Assembly: GCA_964019425.1 (NCBI GenBank)
Contig: OZ025840.1
Coordinates: 1 to 64,000, forward strand
Source of the DNA: Flectonema sp. DT1601
Taxonomy: Eukaryota; Euglenozoa; Diplonemea; Diplonemida; Diplonemidae
Reading direction: 5' to 3'
Length of the DNA: 64,000 nt
Shown in pieces: positions 21,013 to 31,053 of the stretch (the first letter of the stretch is position 1; the number at the start of each line of letters is the position of its first letter). The translations under genes were made by a program, and so were the position numbers. The notes beneath the pieces were generated by a model, which saw only the letters and a list, made by a program, of their open reading frames with translations, did not search any database and was not told where the DNA came from.

Positions 21013-21258
21013 GTCCTAATAATAATAAAAAAAAGTTTACTGAGCTGCTGTACTAATGACGTGAACGAAGACTGCATAGCAACTGTATTTATTAAAGTTT
21101 TACGATAACTACAAAGTGACAACAGTTTGCAGTCATTTATCCAAAAAAACAAACACGCTTATTGCACACTGCTACACAATGTGTGTGAATAATACATTTA
21201 GAAAAAGTACACCCGTTTTACAAAGCACAGTATTGCTAGCTATGAACTACTAGCCTAC

Positions 21259-22968
21259 TTAGTACCCCATCGCGCACCCATCGGCTCTCGCATCAGAACC
21301 TGCGACTAAGACTCCATTATCTAACTTCACAATTATTTGTGCCCTTCCGAAGGCTGCCCTCTGCATACCATTCACTGGCTGCATATTGTGTCCCATTGCT
21401 TTTAATTTTTCAATTACTTCGCTGCTGAATTCCCCTTCGTAAGCGACCTGTCCAAATACACCCGAGTAAGAGTCATTCAGAATACAAAAGCGAGGCGCGT
21501 CGATCGATTGCTGCGGGTCCATTTCATGAAGTAACATATTCAGTAAATGCTGAACGTGTCCCTGAGGCTGCATGAATCCTCCCATATTCGTGAATGTTGA
21601 GTGAAGTGTACCATCATTGTTGGTAGTAATGCAGGGGATTATAGTGTGGTATGGGCGTTTGTTTGGGGCTAACGCATTCTTGTGTGAAGGATCAAGCGAA
21701 AAGTTATATCCCCTATTTTGAAGGGTAAACCCAGTCCCTTTTGGAACTATACCGGTACCAAAACCCATGTAATTAGAGTTTACCATACTCACAGCGTTAC
21801 CATGAACATCAACTACTTGGAATGAGACAGTGCAGCTGTCCTTCAAAGGTTGTCCATGTCTGCATTCCTCATCTGTCATTGCTCGTTCTTGAGATATGTT
21901 GTCACTTCTATTACTGGCGTACTTCTGCGACAACAACGATTCAATTAGATCTGCGTAGTTTTTCTGCTGCTCCTCTCCACCATACTCGGGATCTGTCACA
22001 AATTCTTTCGCATCAGCAAAAGCCAGACGAAGTGCCTCCAACTGGAGGTGCAACTGCGAGACGGAGCCAAATGGTTGCCTGTCTTCTTCATTTCTCTTTT
22101 TTAGTTCTTCCTTAATTATATTTAAAGCTATAAGGGCTGTAATACCTTGGCCATTTGGAGGATGTCCGTAGACCGTTTTCGATAAAAATTCTGTTGAAAT
22201 GGGATTTATAAAACTAGTAGTGTGACGATCCAAGTCATCTTGAGACATTACTGACCCGACTCCTTGAAGAGTGCTGGTGATGGCTTCAGCTACCCATCCC
22301 TTGTAGAATCCGTCTTTTCCACTTTTTACGATTTCACTTAATACGTTGAATACTTCTGGTCTTTTAAAGAGGCTACCCGTAGTCGGTGCCTTGCCAGCAG
22401 AGAGTATTTCTTCTCCGTTCGGTGCAGATTTCAGTGAACCTTCGCTTTCCTTCCAAGCAGCGCTGCAAACTGGAGCTACCGGAAATCCTTTTTTCGCGTA
22501 GCGCAAGGCAGACTCAAATATCTGCTCTCTACTGACGGAACCAGATCCGAACTTTTGTAAGCAATCTATCCACATCGCGACAACCCCTGGAACTGTTGCA
22601 GTGTGGGGATGGGAAGGTGGGAGGGAATCAAATCCTTCTTTTTTGTAACTTTCGACCACCTTTTCAATAGTTAGGTTGCCGGGGCATCTGCCGCTGCCGT
22701 TCACAGCACTGACTTTTTTGTCACTTGCAGAGTAATAAAGACAAAATCCATCCCCACCCAGTCCTGTTGAACAGGGTTCCACCACCGCAAGTGCTGCTCC
22801 AACTGCTATCGCCGCGTCCATCGCATTACCGCCTGACTTGAGTACCGACAGCCCAGCTTCTGTTGCCAGCGGGTTAGATGAAGCAACCATCCCCTCTGTT
22901 GCCATTACACAACTTCTAGATGAGCCACTCCCCTGCTGGAGTCGCTCATTACCATCCATCAAACGCAT
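21259..22968 (-). CDS. Gamma-glutamyltransferase/glutathione hydrolase-like enzyme (YwrD type)
   Basis: 569 residues from the ATG at 22968; the longer frame uses only a TTG. The family is an Ntn-hydrolase that splits gamma-glutamyl bonds of glutathione and related amides after autocleavage into two subunits. Visible hallmarks: N-terminal GMVASSNPLATEAG, SGGNAMDAAIAV and GLGGDGF; catalytic Thr at about residue 380 in KDSCTVSF, seven residues before the conserved Asp of VVDVHGNAVS; then GFGTGIVPKG and the ANKRP-like APNKRPYHTI, followed by GGFMQPQGH. The catalytic context is closer to the bacterial YwrD branch than to animal membrane GGT. No signal peptide or membrane segment follows this ATG. 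An acceptor-like TTTAAGAAG is 12 nt upstream. Confidence 0.9.
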   Translation of the reverse strand: MRLMDGNERLQQGSGSSRSCVMATEGMVASSNPLATEAGLSVLKSGGNAMDAAIAVGAALAVVEPCSTGLGGDGFCLYYSASDKKVSAVNGSGRCPGNLTIEKVVESYKKEGFDSLPPSHPHTATVPGVVAMWIDCLQKFGSGSVSREQIFESALRYAKKGFPVAPVCSAAWKESEGSLKSAPNGEEILSAGKAPTTGSLFKRPEVFNVLSEIVKSGKDGFYKGWVAEAITSTLQGVGSVMSQDDLDRHTTSFINPISTEFLSKTVYGHPPNGQGITALIALNIIKEELKKRNEEDRQPFGSVSQLHLQLEALRLAFADAKEFVTDPEYGGEEQQKNYADLIESLLSQKYASNRSDNISQERAMTDEECRHGQPLKDSCTVSFQVVDVHGNAVSMVNSNYMGFGTGIVPKGTGFTLQNRGYNFSLDPSHKNALAPNKRPYHTIIPCITTNNDGTLHSTFTNMGGFMQPQGHVQHLLNMLLHEMDPQQSIDAPRFCILNDSYSGVFGQVAYEGEFSSEVIEKLKAMGHNMQPVNGMQRAAFGRAQIIVKLDNGVLVAGSDARADGCAMGY

Positions 22969-23023
22969 TTTGTCAAATAACTTCTTAAAGAACAACTTTT
23001 ATAACAAATGTCTCTACAAGTAT

Positions 23024-23239
23024 TTATTTATTTATGTACAGTAGTGTATTTGAATAAGGAACTTCAGCCAATTTCCGATACGCCTTCAGATATTGTACCG
23101 CTGTGAGGAATAAAATAATAAATCCAAAGGACAGAAGACTAAATTGAATAAAATCTTCAAAACTGATGGGAGAGGATCGGGAAGATAGGGAGGGAGGTTG
23201 TGATGGCGGCCTCGTGGTGGGATCAGTTTTGCTCTGCAA
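23024..23239 (-). CDS. Possible small membrane-segment exon upstream of the GGT-like gene
   Basis: 71-codon open frame without an ATG, ending 56 nt before the GGT-like start. It encodes a Ser/Pro-rich head, then one strong hydrophobic segment (FSLLSFGFIILFLTAVQYL), then a basic turn. An acceptor-like GCGTTGCAG marks its start. It could be a spliced exon giving the GGT-like enzyme an N-terminal anchor, or chance. No donor in consensus form was found to join them. Confidence 0.2.
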   Translation of the reverse strand: MQSKTDPTTRPPSQPPSLSSRSSPISFEDFIQFSLLSFGFIILFLTAVQYLKAYRKLAEVPYSNTLLYINK

Positions 23240-24460
23240 CGCAGACTCGAATCACCCAACACACTGCTCAAAGAATATTCTTTACTACCAACGATTCTTC
23301 CCTAGCAGTCAGAAGGTTCTTCGCCTGTCTGGACTGCTATTGAAGATGATTCCGATTTCCTAACGTAAGAATACTTCGAACAGGTTACTACTATAGCACA
23401 CTGCTCAACATCTAAAATAAAACAAAAGAACGTGACAACAAAGATCGTCATTACTTTAATTGGTAATATCTGTACCTGGGACACAAAAAACAGGGAAAGA
23501 AAAAGAGAAAGTAGTCACGCGGAAACAGACCGGGTAACAATGACTTTATTGTCTTCCTTTATTTCATTCTGATGTTTTACTCTTTCTTAGTTGCTTTCTT
23601 ATATGAGACGTGCTCGTTAACCACGAACAGTTTTACGACATCTAATTAGATCTAAGCAGGCAGATTATTTCGTTGTCGGAAAGCAATCAAAGGAGCCACA
23701 ACTGACATGAGCAAAGAACAAGAATATGGAATCGGCTTTGGAGTCTGATATCGACTCACGTCACGTTGCTCGGAAACCAACTACCCCCAGCTCTCTCACT
23801 TCTCAATATAATATCTTCTTCTTCACTCCTCCAATCAAATGAGTTGTTGCGGAGCTGTGTGGACAGCATTCATTCTTTTGGACTCCAACGATGTTAAGAA
23901 GACCTTCAGAACATAACAAAAACGAAGGGGAAAGTGAATGGGAATACAGAAGATAAGTTTTTTTTTATTAATATCTTTCTATTGGAATTTCAACATAAAG
24001 CCGAAAGCTTCAGTGGTTAGGTTGATTCACTTTTGGATCAATAGTTTGCTCTAAGTTGTCTATCAGTTGTCTGACGCACGCGTTTCCAATAATTAGATCT
24101 CTTTCAGACACGGCTTACAAAAGTAATCCAAAAAGTGGATTAAATCCATTTTACTTATTTCTGTGAGTACAGAATGCTACCAAAATGCACAGCATTTATA
24201 AACACTGAACTCCTTAGTAATCACATTAGGGTTTGGTGTTACCAAAGATTATTCACAATACCTGGGAGGCCATTCACAAAGGGTTACCAAAGAGAGGTAT
24301 TTTAAAGTTAAAAAGTTAATTTGTTTATTTATTGGATTGCGATGTATGACATAACGAAAAAAACTGACATTTTGGGAGGTACGAATGTTCAGAACATGAC
24401 TGAATAAAATACGCTAATAAAGTGTTTAATATAATTATAACAGATCGTTAAAGAGATATT

Positions 24461-24502
24461 GATCTGTATGGCTACACGCAGGGAAGGTGTCGCATTGCAG
24501 AT
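24461..24502 (+). ncRNA. Covarying hairpin family, copy 1
   Basis: Outer stem ATCTG/CAGAT (plus a wobble), one or two bulged bases, then ATG/CAT and a terminal stem ACAC/GTGT over a loop starting GCAG. It is homologous to three further copies downstream; paired positions change together between copies. ACA occurs two bases after the stem. The strand is uncertain. Confidence 0.5.
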
Positions 24503-24688
24503 TGACAACTCTCTTCAATCGAAATTTGGAATAGTTTAAAATTCAAATTCTGAAATCAGTCTGAGTTCGATTGTTGTACTCAATGAACTCAATGAATAGA
24601 ATGGTACCTCACACAACTGTTACTCTGTAGCTATCTCAGGGGAGAACAAATGGAGTAATAGGCCACAGGGGTTCCATGTTGAGTTCTT

Positions 24689-24730
24689 GATCTGCATGGC
24701 CGCACGCAGAGAAGGTGCTGCATCGCAGAT
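24689..24730 (+). ncRNA. Covarying hairpin family, copy 2
   Basis: Outer stem ATCTGC/GCAGAT, a bulge, ATG/CAT, and terminal stem GCAC/GTGC over the loop GCAGAGAAG. Relative to copy 1 the terminal stem changes A-T to G-C on both sides, a compensatory change. ACA follows the stem after one base. Confidence 0.5.
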
Positions 24731-24832
24731 AACACAAGTTCAACTGGTAAATATACATTCAGCAGCCTAATTACACTCCACCCAAACAGTACTTTTTAGT
24801 AATACCACACAACGATATTGTTAATAGATCCT

Positions 24833-24874
24833 GATCTGAATGGTTACACGCAATGTAGGCGTCGCATCACAGAT
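24833..24874 (+). ncRNA. Covarying hairpin family, copy 3
   Basis: Outer ATCTG/CAGAT, ATG/CAT, and a terminal stem that re-pairs as ACGC/GCGT. The linear order and length match copies 1 and 2. Confidence 0.45.
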
Positions 24875-25045
24875 TCAAGTACAACATGCTCTCTGTGTGA
24901 GTCTCTCACACAGACATGGATATCAGTAGTAAGAAAAGACACCCTCAGAACATGTAATTACAATTAACGATGATTGCAAGTTATCAAAATATTAACTCTG
25001 AAAGGGAATTCAATTCTGTGGCGAAATATTTATAAACCTCGTTGT

Positions 25046-25083
25046 GATCCGCATGAACACGCGGTAGGCGTTTCATAGCAGAT
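25046..25083 (+). ncRNA. Covarying hairpin family, copy 4
   Basis: Shorter copy: outer ATCCGC/GCAGAT with one C-A mismatch (a G-U pair if read on the minus strand), ATG/CAT, and terminal ACGC/GCGT over a 5-nt loop. ACA lies directly after the stem. Confidence 0.45.
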
Positions 25084-25682
25084 ACAAACCCCAAGGTACT
25101 ATCCATCAGAACACTGATAATAAAAACAAACAGAAATACTCTATTCAGATAAAAGGTTAATGTTTTTTTTTTTTTTTTCAGACAACAGAAAGGCAACGTG
25201 GGCTGTGATTTCTGAGATGAGTTTCCTTCACAAAAAAAGTAATATATTTAAGTTGAGATAGCCGTGAGGCTAAAAGGAGGCTGAGGCTGATTTTGGAGTC
25301 TAAAACTTATTTTTGTAGAAGTGATTTCTGAATATATAATTCAAAGGTACTTCACGACTGCCTTCGGTACTTTAATAGTTGGTAATAAAAATGTTAAAAT
25401 GGAACAACACAAACACAACAACACCTTTCACGCGTTTTTTTAAATTTGGGGGCGATTTCACGCAGTTAGCATGAAGCGTTCTAACTGACAGTTGAGAATG
25501 TTAGTGAGAAAGTTGTTGTTGAGTACTGAAAGGCTGATTGGGAGCAGACAAACTACAAGAATGCTTCCACAGATATCATAACATAATTAGAATTCATTTT
25601 ATAACATTTCAAGATATATTTGAGTTGTAAGTCGACGATAAAGTGACTAAACAAATACACACTTTGTGCTCACGAAGAATGG

Positions 25683-25886
25683 GGAGAAACAGCAGGTCGC
25701 AACAGCGGTGAAATTGTTCACGCGACACATCCGCTGGTGCGACCACCGCTGAGGATAGGGTGGCGTATTTGTTAATAAAAGTATCAACGCCAAAGCGTCT
25801 CTCCGGTGAGAGGCTGGGAAGGAAAGGGAGAAACAGCAGCTGGCTGCAAACAGCGGGTACCCGCTGGTGCGACTACTGCCGAGCAG
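25683..25886. repeat. Duplicated stem-rich segment
   Basis: Two related segments (25683-25758 and 25827-25886) share GGAGAAACAGCAG near the start and CCGCTGGTGCGAC near the end. Copy 1 folds into GGTCGC (25695-25700) and CAGCGG (25703-25708) paired with CCGCTG (25731-25736) and GCGACC (25739-25744), separated by a 2x2 internal loop. Copy 2 holds the perfect palindrome CAGCGGGTACCCGCTG (25851-25866). Confidence 0.55.
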
Positions 25887-27328
25887 GACTCCCTTGTTAT
25901 TCCATTCCAGCAACATATCGCCTTCTTATCTTCATGTTTATACTATTCGCAATAACAAGAAATGGACTCCGAGCCAACAACAGATTTTAAATTCTTAACC
26001 AAAGAAAGAATGAAACTTATTTTTTGTTTCACCGAATTGGGTTGAGGAAGTGTGTGGCAGTCTGCGACACTCGTCGCGAAATACTTTTTTCTGAAGAAAA
26101 CAGAAATAAAAAAATAAAAAGTAGTTAAAAAGTATCCAAGGAATCGATAAGACCACATGAGGTCATCTATGGTGAATTAAGAGTGCGAGGAGGAGATAAG
26201 GAGAAAGATTAGTTTAGCTCACATCAGCATCTGTTTTCAGAAGAACGAAAGAGTTTACGAAACACCGCCGTATCAAACACTAAAGCAAAGGAACTTAAAG
26301 CCATGCTAAGGGATAATCTCACGGCGGGTTATGTTAATCAATCGGTACGCACATTCACGAGAGATTATAATACTCAATCAACTTCAATAAGAAACTATAA
26401 ATACAACGATGCACTACTTTTATTGTATTCAACCAGCAGTCGAAAGGACTCACTGAGAATTACTGTTCAAATAATATCCCGTCTAAGAAAGAAAGAGACT
26501 TCAGTCATCTTGTGAGAGTGAAGTCGATCTTTTTCTTAAACTGTCAGAATAATAATACGACCAATCACATGAATTGTTTGATAAATATCACACGAAGGCA
26601 AGCTCTCTATTCACAGGCTGCTGTGAAAAAAAAAAGCAGGAGAAGAAAATTTCAGAATTAAAGTCTTATGGACTGCAGTATAGTAGCAAAGATGTGTTAA
26701 AATGGACTTCCAGCGTCAACATCATATCAGATTGACTGCCATCCGACTCTACGCCAAACTAGTTATTAAAAACTAAAAATAAAATATTTAAAAAACAAAA
26801 CAAAAAAACGTTCGCCATATCAACAAAACAAAAAAAAATAATAATAAAAAAACAGGGAAGCCGTTGTTGTCCAACAAAATAATTAGAAAGAACACAATAC
26901 TTTCTGTGAGCATTGTTGTCTTTCTTAGAATCAACAACACCTTTTCCACATTACGTCAATAGTACATGTTCTCCGTATGACTACCTTTATTAGGATTTGG
27001 AAGTTAGTTTAATATTATCCAACAAGAACAATAGTAAAGTAGCAACAGATGTAGCAGCTTGTTGCTACGGCGTTTGTGTTAGAACGGGGGAAAATGTGGA
27101 ATATGAAAAAATAGAAAAAAAAGAAAATGTCTGCCTAGTTCGTCGTGGAGGTGAACGCAAGACAGAATATTACTTTGAAGTACTTTTAATAAAAGTAATA
27201 GAAAAGGGCAGGGAAAAAGTTATTTTTCGTGTGGAAAAACAGTTGGAGTGGAGGACTGGATACCAAACATTGGAATTGCATTGAAACTAACCAAAAAGAA
27301 GAATCAATAATTTGGATCTATGTGTGTC

Positions 27329-27356
27329 TCACCATACCCTTCGTGGGTGATGGTGA
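27329..27356. ncRNA. Strong isolated hairpin
   Basis: TCACCAT+ACCC (27329-27339) pairs with GGGT+ATGGTGA (27345-27356): 11 base pairs, one bulged G and a TTCGT loop, in otherwise A/T-run sequence. It could be a transcript-end or RNA-processing structure. No gene is assigned. Confidence 0.3.
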
Positions 27357-29536
27357 AGCATCTTCCGAAAACAAAAAAAAAAATTAAAAAAAAAAAAAAA
27401 TTATAGAATAACATACTTGTGAAAAAAATTAATTTTTTCCGTCAAATTAAAATCAAAAAAATGGCTTCGCCACCGGGAATGAGAAAAATTGACATAAATT
27501 ACCCCCAAAAAGGATGTTTTCTACTACATTAGAATCTCCGTCGTACGACGGTATCCAAATGAGAACACATTTATTTAATTTACGACTCATTAAACGGAGA
27601 GAAATATCGAAACAATTATTAGTAAACTTCACCACTTTAGACAGCCACTTGATCGATACTTGAGCGTCGTAGGAAGTCAACCAAATAAATTAAAAAAATA
27701 AATAAAAAATTAATTTTGTTCACAAGTATGAAATAATAATTAGATTATATCTCACGAGAATAAGACTTTATAACATCTTCCACAAGTCGAACAACTGGTT
27801 TGAGGACCGAAATTTATTTTTTCAAAGTCAGGTGTCACCCTGCGATGTAGCCAGATCGTTACATTGGGCTGACAGCTCCAAAAACAAAACAGAGAGGCGC
27901 TGCGCTAGAAATCAATAATAGCCACCTACTCCGATTTTCAAATGACACTTCGAAAAGTCCTCCTGGCAGCTTTCGTTGTAGAAAAAAAATAGATTCTGCC
28001 CAACTCACAGTGGATGGGCAAACCAATGTAGTGGCCGTGGGGAAGGATATAACATTTTCCTTAAATTGTGATGATGAAATACATCTTATGATTGCCACTA
28101 AACGATGTCATTTCACACGAGGAGGGAAAGGGTGGGGAGGGACAAAACGAAAAGCTACACCCTCAGAAAGGACTTGTGGCTTTAAGTTAAGTGGGAGGTA
28201 GTCGCGTCGGTTTTATTCAACAGAAATGTCGAATTGTATTTAACTACTACAACAAACGTTTTGGTTTCAGAGAGAATTCAATTACGCCTCTCATTTGGGT
28301 TTCTGAAAGTAAACAACAGCGACATCAACAAGGGAAATGAGAAAGTTAATGCGCGGAGTGCTAACACAAATCCCGCACACGCGATTCCCATCCAAACCTG
28401 ATCACCATTTCTGTGGAATCTTTCAAAAAAGATTCAACGAGCTCAGGGGAGGACTACATCAACACGCGAGGAATCTCATTTCCCAATCACCTGATGCCCT
28501 GCGGAAAGGGAACACACAACAACCACACAGAATCTTCGGCTATTTATTGCTCCTAAGCGAGGTTTGCACTTAGCTACTTGACCCGCGTCTGTTTGTTGTG
28601 CAGCAAGAAAAGGAATATAAAATAAGGGGACATACGAGAGGATCACTCCATCAGAAAACAGAGAAACAAACTGAAGCTAATTAGTCGGGTGATTTACCAA
28701 CTACAACATCCTGAAAGGGGGAGGAGGGTTTGGAGAGCAGAGCCACTCTGAACTGCTGTCGGCACAAACGGTTATTATTATTATTATTTTGTTTCTCCGA
28801 CAGCAAACAATTAAATAAAAGAATTATTACACAGGCTCAGTTGTGATGTTTATGTTGTCAGACCTTAAGTAGCTGAAGTCATTCACCTCTCCTAACAATT
28901 ACTTAACACTTAACAAAAAGGAATTTCAGGGGACACAATGTCCGCATCCCAATTATGAGTTTTGCTGTCTCAAGCGCCGTACTCCACAAGAGATGCACAT
29001 CAACCAACACAAATTGAATATAATAACCTACAAGTACACTGCAAGCACACATTACTTAAAGGCGCTTATTGAAACAGACCAGAAGTTGGAACAGTTTACG
29101 AATACAAATAAAAAGGAAAATGGGAACCTTGAATGTCGTCTAATATAAAGAAAATGGAACAAACTCAGCCAAGACACACTTGTCTCGAATTAAATAAAAC
29201 ATAATGAAAAAAAAAAAAAAAAAAAAGAAAATAAAAACATCTTTAAAAAGGAGAGTGCAATAGGCGCTCACTGTTGAGGTGACGCAGCGAGCACCTGGTA
29301 AAAACCATCATTGATGTACATTGTAGTGGACGCTGATCTCAAAGTGAAAGCCAATCTGACTTCAAACTGAAATATTTACAAAATATAAAACCATCGACCG
29401 GTTAATGATCATACGAATGTTAAACAATGGGTTCACCAATTAAAGGTGATTGGTCCCGTACAACTAATAACCCTCTTCCTGACTAGCTAGACGACTATCA
29501 CCAGATATATTCATTCGGATCGCTACGTCAGTACTC

Positions 29537-30697
29537 TTAACGATCTCCGACGAATACAGCAGCAGCGTGGTTTAGTCTTCTTCTGTCTAATGGAGACTCG
29601 AGGTAAAATAGAGACTTTGCTCCTTTCCTGTTTTCGTTTGATAGTTTGATGCTACGATAAGTTATTTTAAAACTCAACAAAAAAAAAAAAAAAGAAAAAA
29701 AAACATACCCACAGCTAACAACACTCCCAATTTCAAGAAGAACACCCCAAGGAGCAACAAACAACATTCTTTCCCAAACCATTGGAAGCATTACGTAAAG
29801 TGTCCATAAGAACGTTGATCCAGCAATGATAAGTGGAGTGAACGCAGATATGACCCAGGCCACGGCTTCATAGCAGCGGGAAATAATAGATGCGTTAGTG
29901 TTGGTAGAGCTGGGACGCTCAACTCCAACACATTTACACCACGTTGATATAATTATCGCTGGTGCAGCAGCTGCAATTAGTGGAACGACTGTGACCAGAC
30001 CATAAGCAACTGCAGCAGCTGACAGTTCTTGAAGAAAGTTTCTGTACAACATGCAGCAAACTTCACCCATCAAAAGCCAAAAGACAAATCCACCAAAGTG
30101 ATTGACTTCATCGAGTTTCTTTGGGGAACTCTCTGATAGCGTACGAAGTCTGCCGGCAATAATCCCGTGAAAGCAAATCGCCAGAAGTCGAAGTACTTGC
30201 TGGTCTTTCATTGCTTTATAAGAATAACATCCTCCGACAATACCAGTTCCGAATGATAGAACTGGATAAAGGAAACTAATCGAGTGAATATTTAACGTCT
30301 CACGTGTTGCTGCCAACAAAACGCAACCAATCGGGAGAAGGTAAAGAAGGAATTGAAGTCCACCTAATTCATCGATAATATCATTCATTCTCATAGTCCA
30401 TAAAAAGTAAAATGGAGCAAAGCAGGTTACAGTGAGGAAGAATCTACCAATGCGAACTTTCGCGTCTTCGACAACAACTTCCTTCTTTCGGCGTACGCGT
30501 TTTGCTTTCTTAACTCTTTTCTTGCGTAGTATTGGTGCCTGGCTGTCGCTGTTCACTTCAAGAGAACAACTCGAACTTCCAGGAGACGATGGTGGGGTAA
30601 CAGATCTCTCGTCGTCTCTGCTTCTGCTCGGCCCCGCTGAGATTGATCGCGAGCGATGAGCAGCCACCTGCTCAGTTCTGAATCCACTTTGATCCAT
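29537..30697 (-). CDS. Polytopic membrane protein, unknown, two exons
   Basis: Exons 30697-29709 and 29627-29537 give 359 residues. The 81-nt intron (GTATGT...AAACAG) is a multiple of three and free of stops, so the unspliced frame would add 27 mostly Phe/Leu residues. The splice signals and T-tract make an intron far more likely. The N-terminus (about 1-85) is Ser/Arg-rich with a strongly basic stretch (KKRVKKAKRVRRKK), cytosolic in type. It is followed by about eight hydrophobic segments between residues 88 and 330 and a short basic tail. No family is recognised. An acceptor-like TAATCAG is 29 nt before the ATG. Confidence 0.75.
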   Translation of the reverse strand: MDQSGFRTEQVAAHRSRSISAGPSRSRDDERSVTPPSSPGSSSCSLEVNSDSQAPILRKKRVKKAKRVRRKKEVVVEDAKVRIGRFFLTVTCFAPFYFLWTMRMNDIIDELGGLQFLLYLLPIGCVLLAATRETLNIHSISFLYPVLSFGTGIVGGCYSYKAMKDQQVLRLLAICFHGIIAGRLRTLSESSPKKLDEVNHFGGFVFWLLMGEVCCMLYRNFLQELSAAAVAYGLVTVVPLIAAAAPAIIISTWCKCVGVERPSSTNTNASIISRCYEAVAWVISAFTPLIIAGSTFLWTLYVMLPMVWERMLFVAPWGVLLEIGSVVSCGYVFFSFFFFLLSFKITYRSIKLSNENRKGAKSLFYLESPLDRRRLNHAAAVFVGDR

Positions 30698-31053
30698 TAT
30701 GAGTAAATGTTTGTAAATACGTTCAACTGATTAGAGGAATTGAAATAAAATAAAAAAGAATCCGAAGTAACGATACGCAAGTCACAAGAAATAGCGACAA
30801 CTCAAACCTGCAATTGACATCATCAAATCTGTGAGAGATATTTATATTAGAATTCCATTTGAACACAAAAATAAAGTTATCGGTTGAAAGAGTTTTCAGT
30901 TAGTTGGGTAAAAAATAAAAATGAAAATAAAACAGAGAGGAGGATGTCAGAACTGGCGAGGGTTAGAATCAGCCGTTCTGATAAAATCATTCCGCAAACT
31001 CGTAGTGGACGATGAGGATGTTGTAAATGAACCGATTACTACTACGAGACTAA
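30698..31053. other. Intergenic, nothing recognised
   Basis: 356 bp, AT-rich, between the membrane protein and the SAM-like protein. Nothing recognised. Confidence 0.5.

Larger units (their letters stand above)
22969..29536. other. 6.5 kb gene-poor stretch with RNA-like hairpins
   Basis: No convincing protein gene on either strand: frames are short, mostly lack ATG and are AT-biased. It does contain four homologous hairpins (24461-25083), a duplicated stem-rich segment (25683-25886) and a strong hairpin (27329-27356), listed separately. Host genes on both sides are on the minus strand, so this is not an obvious strand-switch region. Confidence 0.6.

Noticed and set aside
24984-25196. 70-codon minus-strand frame
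   Set aside because: Begins in a poly-T-derived Lys run and overlaps the fourth conserved hairpin; no family look.
28287-28300. 14-mer CCTCTCATTTGGGT shared with 41499-41512
   Set aside because: A few exact 14-mer pairs are expected by chance in 64 kb; the flanking sequences do not align.
28337-28573. 78-codon plus-strand frame with ATG
   Set aside because: No motif, no acceptor-like signal and against the strand of all confident genes; length is within chance.
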